Positions 53,746 to 62,329 of a DNA stretch of 64,000 bases are shown here, piece by piece. The position numbers and the translations under genes are program-made. Every line of letters begins with the position of its first letter. Position 1 is the first letter of the stretch. The notes beneath the pieces were generated by a model that saw nothing but the letters and a program-made list of their open reading frames with translations, did no database searches and was not told the DNA's origin. Origin of the DNA: Geminicoccaceae bacterium (GTDB lineage: Bacteria > Pseudomonadota > Alphaproteobacteria > Geminicoccales > Geminicoccaceae); contig JACKIN010000003.1 in assembly GCA_020638495.1 (NCBI GenBank), positions 186,001 to 250,000 of the forward strand, read 5' to 3'.

Positions 53746-54246
53746 TCATGACCTGCGCGCGCCTACCCTGGCCGAGGGCGGGGAGACCGGCGCCTTCAGC
53801 TTCCGTGTCCAGCGCATCACGTGCCGGCCCACGGCAACGAGCTCGCCCCGCTGGTTCGAGACCTCGATCCCGGCGATGCTCCGGCCGCCGGCCTTGTCGA
53901 CCGTCTCGACCACGTAATGCACGGTGACGGTGTCGCCCAGCAGGACCGGCCGCAGGAAGCGTATCCGGTCGTAGCCTGCCGAGACCGGGAAATCCGTCAG
54001 GTCGTCGTCATGGATGACATGGGCGATGCTCATGGTCGACGCCGTCGACATGTAGCCGATGAGCAGGGCACCATGCGCGATGCGACCGCCGACGCTCGAG
54101 CGTTGCCGCATGTACTGCTCGTTGACATGCGTGTCGCTGAAATCCCCCGTCAACCCGGCGAACAGCATCACGTCGCTCTCGCCCACCGTCCGCGCGAACG
54201 TGTAGCGATCGCCCACCTTCACCACATCCAGCCCCGACTTGCCCAA
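53746..54246 (-). CDS. MaoC family (R)-hydratase-like protein
   Basis: This 166-residue hot-dog fold protein is probably an enoyl-CoA hydratase. The hydratase motif is DFSDTHVNEQYM followed by GGRIAHGALLIGYMS, which supplies the catalytic Asp and His. A ribosome site AAGGGGG lies six bases before TTG 54246, chosen because the family core (KSGLDVVKVGDRYTF) starts right there; an ATG at 54330 would add 28 low-similarity residues. It is divergent from the DJ-1 gene at 54363. Confidence 0.88.
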   Translation of the reverse strand: MGKSGLDVVKVGDRYTFARTVGESDVMLFAGLTGDFSDTHVNEQYMRQRSSVGGRIAHGALLIGYMSTASTMSIAHVIHDDDLTDFPVSAGYDRIRFLRPVLLGDTVTVHYVVETVDKAGGRSIAGIEVSNQRGELVAVGRHVMRWTRKLKAPVSPPSARVGARRS

Positions 54247-54362
54247 GCCACACCCCCTTTCGACTCCTGCCGGCGGCGTCGCCGCTCGGTTCCAGCGGGC
54301 CGGCTTGCCCAGCCCCTGCCCGGCGGGCATGATCCGGCCGCCAGCCCGGAGAGGATAGCCGC

Positions 54363-54959
54363 ATGACAGGGAACAAGGTGCTCATCATCGTCGGCGACGC
54401 CAGCGAGACGGTCGACACGCTCTATCCCTACTACCGCCTGCAGGAAGCCGGCATGACGCCGGTCGTGGCCGGGCCGGAGAAGCGCCGCTTCCAGATGGTG
54501 CTGCACGAGATCCGCCCGGGCTGGACCATCACCCGCGAATGGGAAGGCTACCAGATCGAGGCCGAGGTCGCCTTCGCCGAGATCGACCCGGCCGACTATG
54601 TCGGCATCTTCTTCTCCGGCGGCCGCGCACCCGAATACATCCGCGACGACCCCGACCTGATCCGCATCACCCGGCACTTCTTCGCCACGGGCAAGCCGAT
54701 CGCCAGCGTCTGCCACGGCGTCGAGATCCCGGCCCGCGCGGACTGCGTCCGGGGTCGCCGCATGGCGACGGTGGCGAAGTGCCGGTTCGACCTCGAGGTC
54801 TGCGGCGGCATCTATGTCGACCAGCCCTGCGTGGTCGACGGCAACCTCGTCTCCGGCCGCACCTTCCACGATCACGGCCACTACATGGGCGCCTGGATCG
54901 AGCTGCTGCGGCAGCATGCCGTCGGCCAGCGGCCGAAGGCCGCGGCCGGTGCCGCATGA
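54363..54959 (+). CDS. DJ-1/PfpI family protein
   Basis: This 198-residue protein belongs to the glutamine-amidotransferase-like DJ-1/PfpI family. The nucleophile-elbow cysteine is Cys117 in ASVCHGVEIPA, and GIFFSGGRAPEYIRDD and GRTFHDHGHYMGAW are further landmarks. Members act as glyoxalases, hydratases or chaperones. ATG 54363 follows GGAGAGG. Its stop overlaps the SDR start by four bases, so these two enzymes probably act in one pathway. Confidence 0.9.
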   Translation: MTGNKVLIIVGDASETVDTLYPYYRLQEAGMTPVVAGPEKRRFQMVLHEIRPGWTITREWEGYQIEAEVAFAEIDPADYVGIFFSGGRAPEYIRDDPDLIRITRHFFATGKPIASVCHGVEIPARADCVRGRRMATVAKCRFDLEVCGGIYVDQPCVVDGNLVSGRTFHDHGHYMGAWIELLRQHAVGQRPKAAAGAA

Positions 54960-55726
54960 CCGCACGCACGGCCATCGTCACCGGCGGCCGGCGCGGCCTC
55001 GGCCGGGCCATCGCCATGGAGCTGGCGCAGAGCGGCTTCGACGTGGCGATCGCCGACCTCGACCGCGACGATGATGCCACCGAAACCATCGCCGCCGTCG
55101 AGGCCGCCGGCCGGCAGGCGCGGTTCATCGCCGTCGACATCGCCGATCTCGATTCGCACGAGGCCGTCCTCGCCGCGGCCGCGAGCCTGCCGGGGCCGCT
55201 CTGCACCCTCGTCAACAATGCCGGCGTCTCGTCCATGGTCCGGGGCGACATGCTGGAGCTCTCGGTCGAGAGCTTCGACCGCTCCATCGCCGTCAACCTG
55301 CGCGCCGCCTTCTTCCTGACCCAGCTTTTCGCCAGGCGCCTCGGTCCGGCCGACCCCGCCGGCCCGTTCCGCAGCATCGTCAACATCACCTCGGTCAACG
55401 CCGCCGACGTGCTGGCGCCGACCCGCGCCGACTACGGCATGAGCAAGGCCGCGATGTCGATGATGAGCCGCCTCTTCGCGCTCCGCCTCGCCGAGCTCGG
55501 CATCCATGTCTACGAGGTCCGGCCCGGCATCATGCGAACCGGCATGACGGCCCCCTCGGCCGCGCGCTACGACAGCTTCGTCGCCTCGGGCGGCGTGCCG
55601 ATCGCCCGCTGGGGCACGCCCGAGGATGTCGGCCGGGCCGTCGCCATGCTCGCCAATGGCGGGCTCGGCTTCACCACGGGCAGCGCCATCGAGGTCGATG
55701 GCGGGATGCACCTCTACACGGTCTGA
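54956..55726 (+). CDS. Short-chain dehydrogenase/reductase
   Basis: This 256-residue NAD(P)-dependent oxidoreductase has the classical SDR motifs: TGGRRGLG for cofactor binding (residues about 9-16), NNAG, the catalytic Ser in NITSVN, and YGMSK for Tyr and Lys. An aspartate after the second strand (IADLDRDDD) suggests NAD(H) preference. The C-terminal VDGGMHLYTV is typical. It overlaps the DJ-1 gene (ATGA) and precedes the P450 gene by 293 bases. Confidence 0.93.
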   Translation: MTARTAIVTGGRRGLGRAIAMELAQSGFDVAIADLDRDDDATETIAAVEAAGRQARFIAVDIADLDSHEAVLAAAASLPGPLCTLVNNAGVSSMVRGDMLELSVESFDRSIAVNLRAAFFLTQLFARRLGPADPAGPFRSIVNITSVNAADVLAPTRADYGMSKAAMSMMSRLFALRLAELGIHVYEVRPGIMRTGMTAPSAARYDSFVASGGVPIARWGTPEDVGRAVAMLANGGLGFTTGSAIEVDGGMHLYTV

Positions 55727-56019
55727 GCCGGCGACCCGGGGAAAAGCCCCGCCTTGCCCGGCAGGCGTCCTCTGGCATGATCCCCGCATCGGACGACGCG
55801 GGCCACATCGCCGGGGAGGCCCCGGACCGGTCGAGAGCGTCGCCCCCGACAACCCGATCGGATCTCGTCTCTCCTGCGCTTCCTCTTGCTTCTCCTCTCC
55901 TCCCTGCCCCGCCTCGCCGGCCGCTCCCCCGAGCGCGCCGGCGCTCTTTTTTGGCGGGCGGGCGCTTCCCTCCGCCGGCCCCGGCGCCAGTTCATCAGCG
56001 AAAGGGGTGCCGCCTCGCC

Positions 56020-57447
56020 ATGAACCTCTACGTGCCACCGACCATCCCGCCGCCACGCCGCCCGCTCGGCATGCTCGCCAGCGTGCGCGCCGCCCGCCGC
56101 AACGTGCTCGGCATCATCCCGGACATCGCCTACGCCCAGCCGATCGTGACGGGTGCGACCGGCCCCGCCCGCTGGCACATGGTGCAGGGGCCGGAAGGGC
56201 TGCGCCGCATCTTCCTCGACAATGTCGAGAGCTACCCGAAGTCGGAGATCATGATCCGCATGCTCCGCTCCGCCGTCGGCGCCAGCCTCTTCACCTCCGA
56301 GGGTGCCCAGTGGCGCTGGCAGCGGCGGGCCATCGCCCCGGTCTTCACCGCGCGCAACGTGGCGGCCCTGGCCCCGCTCATGACGGCCACGGCCGAGCGC
56401 GCCTCCGGCCGCCTCGCCGCCTGCGCGGGGCCGGCCGAGATGGTGCGCGAGATGCTGTCCGCCACCTTCGACGTGATCTGCGAGGTCGCCCTCTCGGGCC
56501 GCGAGCATTTCGACGCCGGGCTCTACGGCGCCGCGATCACCCGCTACTTCCAGACCGTCGGCCGCGCCTCGCTGCTCGACTTCCTCGACCTGCCGCCCTG
56601 GGTGCCGCGCCCCGGCGAGCTCCTCGGCCGGGGTGCCGTCCGGACCATGCACCGCATGGTGGCGGCAGCGATCCGCGCCCGCCGGGCAGCAGGACCGTCG
56701 GCGACGGCGGACCTCCTCGACTACATGATCCGGGCGAAGGACCCCGAGAGCGGCCGGACGATGACGCCGCAGGACCTCCTGCACAACATGCAGTTCTTCA
56801 TCGTCGCCGGCCACGAGACGACGGCCCTCGCGCTCTCCTGGGCGCTGCATCTCCTGGCCAACGACCAGGCTGCCCAGGAACGGGCCCGAGCCGAGGCCCG
56901 GGCAGCGCTCGGCGCCCGCGCCGCCGGTGCTTCCGACCTCGAGGCGATGCCCTTCGGGCGGGCCGTGCTCGAGGAGGCGATGCGGCTCTACCCGCCGGTC
57001 GGCATGCTGGCGAGGAACGCGCTTCGCGAGGACCGGCTCTACGACCGCGAGGTCCGCCCGAACGACACGGTCTTCGTCAACATCTACGCCCTGCACCGCC
57101 ACCGCCGGCTCTGGCAGAGGCCGGACGCCTTCGATCCGACCCGCTTCGCGCCGGAAGCGACGCCACCCGACCGCTACGCCTATCTGCCCTTCGGGGCCGG
57201 CCCCAGGGTCTGCGTCGGCGCCAATTTCGCCATGATGCAGGCCCAGATCATCTTCTCGACCCTGCTCGCCCGCTTCCGCTTCACCCCCGCCGGCCCGCCG
57301 CCGACCCCGGTCATGCACATGACCATCCGCCCCGAGCCGGGGGTCACGCTCGAGGCGACCCCGCTGGCGGCAGGAGGAGAAAATCGGGCGGCAAAGAGCG
57401 AAAACGGTTTGGTGGAGCCGATCGGGATCGAACCGACGACCTCCTGA
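56020..57447 (+). CDS. Cytochrome P450
   Basis: This 475-residue heme monooxygenase has the I-helix motif VAGHETTA, the K-helix EEAMRLYPPV (ExxR) and the heme loop FGAGPRVCVGANFA with proximal Cys398. The N-terminus has no membrane anchor, so it is soluble like most bacterial P450s. ATG 56020 starts the family-like sequence; a frame open back to 55777 would add a proline/arginine-rich leader and was not used. The last 13 codons run antisense through the tRNA-Ala gene. The redox partner is not encoded nearby. The SDR upstream may act on the same substrate. Confidence 0.93.
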   Translation: MNLYVPPTIPPPRRPLGMLASVRAARRNVLGIIPDIAYAQPIVTGATGPARWHMVQGPEGLRRIFLDNVESYPKSEIMIRMLRSAVGASLFTSEGAQWRWQRRAIAPVFTARNVAALAPLMTATAERASGRLAACAGPAEMVREMLSATFDVICEVALSGREHFDAGLYGAAITRYFQTVGRASLLDFLDLPPWVPRPGELLGRGAVRTMHRMVAAAIRARRAAGPSATADLLDYMIRAKDPESGRTMTPQDLLHNMQFFIVAGHETTALALSWALHLLANDQAAQERARAEARAALGARAAGASDLEAMPFGRAVLEEAMRLYPPVGMLARNALREDRLYDREVRPNDTVFVNIYALHRHRRLWQRPDAFDPTRFAPEATPPDRYAYLPFGAGPRVCVGANFAMMQAQIIFSTLLARFRFTPAGPPPTPVMHMTIRPEPGVTLEATPLAAGGENRAAKSENGLVEPIGIEPTTS

Positions 57448-57485
57448 ATGCCATTCAGGCGCTCTCCCAGCTGAGCTACGGCCCC
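57410..57485 (-). tRNA. tRNA-Ala (anticodon GGC)
   Basis: A 76-base cloverleaf on the minus strand with encoded CCA. The acceptor pairs GGGGCCG with CGGCTCC (one G-U), the D arm reads TAGCTCAGCTGGGAGAGC, and the anticodon stem CCTGA/TCAGG encloses ATGGCAT with anticodon GGC. The T-loop has GGTTCGATCC. Its 3' half overlaps the end of the P450 reading frame on the other strand. Confidence 0.97.
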
Positions 57486-57531
57486 GTCCACCGGTGCGCG
57501 GTAGGTAGGCAAAAGGCATCGGCACTGCAAG

Positions 57532-58932
57532 TCAAATGTCGTCGCCGCCGGTCGGCAGGGTCACCGTGGCCCGAAGGCCCCCGCCCTTGCGGTTGGCGAG
57601 GGCGACGTCGCCGCCATGGGCGCGCAGGATCGTCCTGGCGATGGCGAGGCCGAGGCCGGCGCCACCGGTCTCGGGGCTGCGGCTGGCCTCGCCCCGGACG
57701 AAGGGATCGAAGACCCGCTCCAGGAGGTCCTCGGGCAGGCCGGGGCCGTCGTCGTCGATGGTCAGCGTGACGCGCTGGCCGTCGCCGGCCAGCGCCAGCC
57801 TGGCGCTGCCGCCGTAGCGGACGGCGTTCTCGACGAGGTTGCGCAGCGCCCGCTTCAGGGCGAGCGGCCGGCAGCGCAGCACGATCCGGCCGCTTTCCTG
57901 GGGCTCGACCGTCACGGCGGCGCCGAGATCGGCCTGATCGGCGGCGAGGCTCTCGACCAGCGCACCGAGGTCGACCGCGACCGTGGGCTCCTCGGCCGAG
58001 GTGCCGCGGGCGAGCAGCAGGCCGGCCTCGGTCAGCGCCTGCATCTCGTCCAGGGTCGCCAGCATGCGCTCCTGCAATTCCGGGTCGTCGACCATCTCGG
58101 CGCGCAGGCGGAGCGTGGTGATCGGCGTGCGCAGGTCGTGGCTGACGGCGGCGAGCAGCCGCGTGCGCTCCGCCATGGCCCGGCCGATCCGCGCCTGCAT
58201 GCGGTTGAAGGCGGTGGCCGTGCGGCGAATCTCGACCGGGCCACGGTCGGCCGGCAGCTCGACCGGCTCGCCGCGGCCGACCGCGTCGGCGGCGGCCGCC
58301 AGGGCCGCCAGCGGGCGGGTGAGGCGCCTCAGGCCGAGCACCGCGGCGAGGCTGACGGCGAGGGCGGCGGCGACCAGCGCCACGAGCGGCGCCAGGCCGA
58401 AGGCCGGCCGCTCGGGCGGCAGCAGCATGGCGGCATTGAGCCAGCTCTCGGGCCCGACCCGGATCGCTACGAGAAGGCCGGGATCGGTCGGCTGCCTGGG
58501 CTCGACGCCGGCGTCATGAAGCTGGCGGTGCCAGCGGGGCATGCCGTGGGGCTGCCGGCCGATCTCGCCCATGGCGGTCAGCACCTCGTGCTCACCCTCG
58601 CCCTCCAGGAGATCCGCGAGCTTGCGGGCGAGGCGGACGGCGGGCCCCTCGCCCTGCTCCTCGACCACGGCCTCGTCGGCCAGCCAGAAGCGCAGCCGGC
58701 GGGTCGAGAAGGCGCGCAGCGCGCGGCGCCGCTCGACGGGCTCGGTGGTCTCGTCGAGCAGGCGGGCGAGGGCCGCGGCGCGCTCCAGCACCTGCTCGCG
58801 GCCGATCGCCTCGACGGTGCTCTGCCGCTCGCCCTGAAGAATGGCGAAGGTGGCGAGCTGGGCCAGGACCAGAGCGAGGAGCAGGATGGCGACGAGCTGG
58901 CCGGTCATGCTGCGCGGCCAGAGGCGGCTCAT
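57532..58932 (-). CDS. Sensor histidine kinase (EnvZ-type)
   Basis: This 466-residue membrane sensor has two transmembrane segments (about 9-32 and 167-190) flanking a periplasmic domain, then a HAMP domain (RRLTRPLAALAAAADAVGRG). The phospho-accepting His265 lies in AAVSHDLRTP, and the ATP lid has NLVENAVRYGG, DDDGPGLP and GGAGLGLAIA. It phosphorylates the response regulator whose gene precedes and overlaps it by ATGA. The divergent EF-hand gene suggests a metal-related signal (inference). Confidence 0.94.
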   Translation of the reverse strand: MSRLWPRSMTGQLVAILLLALVLAQLATFAILQGERQSTVEAIGREQVLERAAALARLLDETTEPVERRRALRAFSTRRLRFWLADEAVVEEQGEGPAVRLARKLADLLEGEGEHEVLTAMGEIGRQPHGMPRWHRQLHDAGVEPRQPTDPGLLVAIRVGPESWLNAAMLLPPERPAFGLAPLVALVAAALAVSLAAVLGLRRLTRPLAALAAAADAVGRGEPVELPADRGPVEIRRTATAFNRMQARIGRAMAERTRLLAAVSHDLRTPITTLRLRAEMVDDPELQERMLATLDEMQALTEAGLLLARGTSAEEPTVAVDLGALVESLAADQADLGAAVTVEPQESGRIVLRCRPLALKRALRNLVENAVRYGGSARLALAGDGQRVTLTIDDDGPGLPEDLLERVFDPFVRGEASRSPETGGAGLGLAIARTILRAHGGDVALANRKGGGLRATVTLPTGGDDI

Positions 58933-59651
58933 GCGGGCTCCACCCGCCCGGTGAAGCTGTAGCCGCCGCCCCAGTGGGTCTTGATCAGCAGCGGGTTCCT
59001 CGGGTCGCGCTCGAGCTTCTTCCTGAGCCGGCTCACCTGGTTGTCGACGCTGCGGTCGAAGGGCTGGGCCTCGCGGCCGCGGGTCAGGTCGAGGAGCTGG
59101 TCGCGACTGAGGACGAGGCCGGGGTGGCGCAGCAGCGCCGTGAGCAGGAGATACTCGCCGGTGCTGAGCGGCACCGTCACCCCCTCCTCGTCGACCAGGT
59201 CGCGCGTGCCCGGATCGAACAGCCAGCGGTCGAAGCGCACGCGGCCGGCCGTGGCCGGCGCCCCCGGCCGGTGCGGCAGGCTCTGCGCCCGGCGCAGCAC
59301 CGCCTTGATCCGGGCCAGGAGCTCGCGCGGCGCGAAGGGCTTGGTGACGTAGTCGTCGGCGCCCATCTCGAGGCCGACGATCCGGTCGGTCTCCTCCGCC
59401 ATGGCGGTGAGCAGGATGATCGGCAGGTTGCCCCGCGCGCGCAGCTCGCGGCAGAGCACGAGGCCGTCCTCGCCCGGCATCATGACGTCGAGGATGACGA
59501 GGTCGATGGCGGCCCGGGCGAGCTCGCGCCGCGCCGCCTGGGCGCTGTCGGCGGTGGTGACGCGGTGCCCCTGCTTCTGCAGGTACTGGCGCAGCGCATC
59601 GCGGACGTCGCGCGTGTCGTCGACGACGAGAAGATGGGGTCCGTCGCTCAT
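58929..59651 (-). CDS. OmpR family response regulator
   Basis: This 240-residue transcription factor has a receiver domain (residues 1-125) with phospho-acceptor Asp55 in LVILDVMMPG, acidic pocket DD at 11-12 and the switch lysine in DDYVTKPFAP. The C-terminal winged helix shows LSTGEYLLLTALLRHPGLVL and DNQVSRLRKKLERD. Its gene is first in the operon with the histidine kinase. The 176-base gap to the divergent EF-hand gene probably contains its binding sites. Confidence 0.95.
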   Translation of the reverse strand: MSDGPHLLVVDDTRDVRDALRQYLQKQGHRVTTADSAQAARRELARAAIDLVILDVMMPGEDGLVLCRELRARGNLPIILLTAMAEETDRIVGLEMGADDYVTKPFAPRELLARIKAVLRRAQSLPHRPGAPATAGRVRFDRWLFDPGTRDLVDEEGVTVPLSTGEYLLLTALLRHPGLVLSRDQLLDLTRGREAQPFDRSVDNQVSRLRKKLERDPRNPLLIKTHWGGGYSFTGRVEPA

Positions 59652-59827
59652 GACGGCAGGCTCTAGGCCCTGCCGGCTCCCGGTGGACAGGGAAAAATGT
59701 CGCGGAATGTAACGGCCGGCGCCACCCGGCACAGTCCGTGACCAAAGAGCGCCGATCGCGACGAAGTCCAGCCAAAGGCCAGGGGCCATATGCTCGTCGA
59801 ACGCGAACCACCAAAGGGAATCGAACG

Positions 59828-60331
59828 ATGAGCAGAACCTCGATCCTCGCCACGGCCGCCCTCGGCCTCGTGGCGCTGGCCGGCGGCCAGGCGCTCGCCG
59901 ATGGCGGCCAGGGTGGCCGGCATATGGGCGGCAGCGGCCTCATGGGCGGCGGCCAGATGATGCAGGGCTTCGACCGTGACGGCGACGGCAGCTTCACCCA
60001 GGAGGATGTCGACGCGGTGCGCGGCGAGCGCTTCGCCGAATTCGACGCCGACGGCGACGGCGCCCTCTCGCTCGCCGAGTACGAGGCGCTCTGGCTCGAC
60101 GCCATGCGCGAGCGGATGGTGCGCGGCTTCCAGCACCACGACCGGGACGGCGACGCCCTGGTGACGGTCGAGGAGTTCACCCTGACGACCGGCAACCTCG
60201 TGGAGCGTCACGATCGCAACGGCGACGGGGTGGTCACCAGGGACGAGCTCCAGCGACGCCCGCACGGCGAGGGCCGGCGCGGCGGGCAGCGCCCCCGCCA
60301 GGCCCCGCCGGCGGGCGACAGCCCCAACTAG
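59828..60331 (+). CDS. Secreted EF-hand calcium-binding protein
   Basis: This 167-residue exported protein has a signal peptide (MSRTSILATAALGLVALAGG, cleavage after ALA) and four EF-hand loops: DRDGDGSFTQED, DADGDGALSLAE, DRDGDALVTVEE and DRNGDGVVTRDE. The third loop lacks the second conserved Gly. A Gly/Met/His-rich linker (GRHMGGSGLMGGGQMMQG) precedes the first loop and could bind copper or nickel. It is divergent from the two-component genes. Calcium sensing or buffering in the periplasm is likely. Confidence 0.9.
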   Translation: MSRTSILATAALGLVALAGGQALADGGQGGRHMGGSGLMGGGQMMQGFDRDGDGSFTQEDVDAVRGERFAEFDADGDGALSLAEYEALWLDAMRERMVRGFQHHDRDGDALVTVEEFTLTTGNLVERHDRNGDGVVTRDELQRRPHGEGRRGGQRPRQAPPAGDSPN

Positions 60332-60362
60332 CCAGGAAGACGGAGGCCGGGGCGGGCGGCGC

Positions 60363-60776
60363 TCAGCGCCGCTCCTCCTCGCCGTCGGCATCCTTGTCGA
60401 TGACGTCGCCGAGCGCGTCGTCGTCGCCGAGTTCGGACGCGTCCTCGATCAGCGCGTCCTCCTCCTCGTCGTCCTCGGTCTCGACGACCTCGGGCTCGTC
60501 CGCCTCTTCCTCGTCGGTGTCGTCGACGTCGTCCTCGACCTCCTCGACATCGTCCTCGGTGTCGTCGGTCTCGGCCTCGTCGACCTCCTCCTCGACGGCG
60601 GCGGCGGCCGGCGCCGCCCGGGTCACGGTGCGCGGCCGTCTGGCGCGGGCGAGGAGCTCCAGATCGAACACCGCGCCACAGGCCGGGCAGGCCAGGTCGG
60701 CGGTCTTGCCGAAGTCGTAGAAGCGGGCACCGCAGGCGAGGCAAGTGCGCTTGGTTCCAAGTTCCGGCTTGGGCAA
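60363..60776 (-). CDS. FYDLN acid domain protein (TIGR02300 family)
   Basis: This 137-residue protein has an N-terminal zinc ribbon with Cys12, Cys15, Cys30 and Cys33 (TCLACGARFYDFGKT; DLACPACGAVFD) and a C-terminal tail that is almost entirely Asp and Glu from residue 60. This layout defines the alphaproteobacterial FYDLN-acid family; the usual YDLN is YDFG here. The function is unknown; the acidic tail suggests interaction with nucleic-acid-binding proteins. It is divergent from aroA and convergent with the EF-hand gene. Confidence 0.93.
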   Translation of the reverse strand: MPKPELGTKRTCLACGARFYDFGKTADLACPACGAVFDLELLARARRPRTVTRAAPAAAAVEEEVDEAETDDTEDDVEEVEDDVDDTDEEEADEPEVVETEDDEEEDALIEDASELGDDDALGDVIDKDADGEEERR

Positions 60777-61003
60777 GGCGGTCCCCAGTCATGCTGACAG
60801 GATGAAGGGCGACGCCCCTCGCATGGGGCGCCCTGAAGCGGGCAAGGCAATTGCCATGATCGCCCGGGGCTGTCAAAAGCAAATCGCGCGAGGCGTTGGC
60901 GGCTCTGCCGCCGGCTCTCCGGGGCATCGCCGGAGCGCCCGCGAGCCCGGTCGGCCGGGCTCGGCTCGCGCCCCGTCCAGCCAGCGATTTCGAGGACTCG
61001 ACG

Positions 61004-62329
61004 ATGCTGCTCCAGGCGGCCCCTCACGGCGCCCTCCAGGGTGACGCCGTGGTTCCCGGCGACAAGTCGATGTCGCACCGGTCGCTCCTGCTCGCCGCCC
61101 TCGCCGTGGGCGAGAGCCGCATCACCGGCCTGCTCGAGGGCGCCGACGTCATGGCGACGGCGGGTGCGCTGCGCGCCCTCGGCGCCACGGTCGAGCGGCA
61201 GCCGGACGGCACCTGGACGGTGCGGGGCTGCGGCGTCGCCGGGCTCGCCGAGCCGGCCGACGTGCTCGACCTCGGCAATGCCGGCACGGGTGCGCGGCTG
61301 CTCATGGGGCTGCTCGCCGGGCACGCCTTCACCACCTTCCTCTCCGGCGACGCCTCGCTGCGCTCGCGGCCGATGCGCCGCGTCACCGAGCCGCTCGTCG
61401 CCATGGGGGCGTCCGTGCTCGGCCGCAGCGGCGGCCGGCTGCCGCTCGCCATCACCGGCCGCAACGACCTCGTGCCGATCACCTGGCGCTCGCCGGTCGC
61501 CTCGGCCCAGATCAAGTCGGCCGTGCTGCTCGCCGGCCTGCACGCGCCGGGGCGGACGACCGTCGTCGAGCCCCTGCCGTCGCGCGACCATACCGAGCGC
61601 ATGCTGGCGGCCATGGGCGCAAAGATAACCGGCGAGGCCGGCGCCGACGGCGGCTGGACGGTGGCGATCGAGGGCGAGGCCGAGCTCGCGCCGCAGGCCT
61701 TCCTGGTGCCGGCCGACCCCTCGTCGGCCGCCTTTCCGCTGGTGGCGGCCCTGACAGCACCGGGCTCGGCGCTCACCTTGCCGGGCATCTCCGTCAACCC
61801 GCTGCGCACCGGGCTCCTCGCCACGCTCCGCGAGATGGGAGCGAAGCTGGAGCTCGCGAACGAGCGCAGCGTCGCCGGCGAGCCCGTGGCCGACCTCGAG
61901 GTCAGGGCGAGCCGGCTCGTCGGTGTGGACGTCCCGGCGGCGCGCGCACCCTCGATGATCGACGAGTACCCGATCCTCGCCGTGGCCGCCGCCTTCGCCC
62001 AAGGCACCACCCGGATGCGCGGCCTCGCCGAGCTTCGGGTCAAGGAGAGCGACCGCCTCCTCCTCGTGGCCGAGGGCCTCGCCGCCTGCGGCGTCGAGGT
62101 CGCCGTCGAGGGCGACGACCTCCTCGTCACCGGGCCGGTCCGCGCCACGCGGGCGGCCCGGATCGACGCCCACCACGACCATCGGATCGCCATGAGCTTC
62201 CTCGTCATGGGCGGCCTCGGCTCGGCCCCGGTGACGGTGGCCGGGGCCGAGACCATCGAGACCAGCTTCCCCGGCTTCGCCGACCTCATGAACCGGCTCG
62301 GCGCCGGGCTCGAGGCGATCGAGCCGTGA
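61004..62329 (+). CDS. aroA: 3-phosphoshikimate 1-carboxyvinyltransferase (EPSP synthase, class II-like)
   Basis: This 441-residue enzyme of the shikimate pathway joins shikimate 3-phosphate and phosphoenolpyruvate. Substrate-binding segments are GDKSMSHRS (19-27), LDLGNAGTGARLLMG (88-102), SAQIKSAVLLAG and APSMIDEYPILAVAAAF. The R-x-H-x-E box SRDHTERM (Arg195) marks the class II, CP4-like group. The position equivalent to Ala100 of CP4 is Gly94 here. ATG 61004 was chosen because upstream codons do not resemble the family. It heads aroA-cmk-rpsA. Confidence 0.96.
   Translation: MLLQAAPHGALQGDAVVPGDKSMSHRSLLLAALAVGESRITGLLEGADVMATAGALRALGATVERQPDGTWTVRGCGVAGLAEPADVLDLGNAGTGARLLMGLLAGHAFTTFLSGDASLRSRPMRRVTEPLVAMGASVLGRSGGRLPLAITGRNDLVPITWRSPVASAQIKSAVLLAGLHAPGRTTVVEPLPSRDHTERMLAAMGAKITGEAGADGGWTVAIEGEAELAPQAFLVPADPSSAAFPLVAALTAPGSALTLPGISVNPLRTGLLATLREMGAKLELANERSVAGEPVADLEVRASRLVGVDVPAARAPSMIDEYPILAVAAAFAQGTTRMRGLAELRVKESDRLLLVAEGLAACGVEVAVEGDDLLVTGPVRATRAARIDAHHDHRIAMSFLVMGGLGSAPVTVAGAETIETSFPGFADLMNRLGAGLEAIEP

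Noticed and set aside
55777..56019. Upstream extension of the P450 gene
   Set aside because: The 81 extra codons are proline/arginine-rich without similarity to P450 N-termini; ATG 56020 begins family-like sequence.
57532..60195. One continuous 887-codon minus-strand frame covering both two-component genes
   Set aside because: Only the 3' part encodes the histidine kinase. The rest is an out-of-frame reading of the response regulator and upstream region; the ATGA overlap shows two genes.
60480..60620. Dense repeated TCGTCC-type stretch that looks like a repeat array
   Set aside because: It encodes the Asp/Glu tail of the FYDLN protein; the periodicity follows acidic codons and is not a CRISPR or satellite array.
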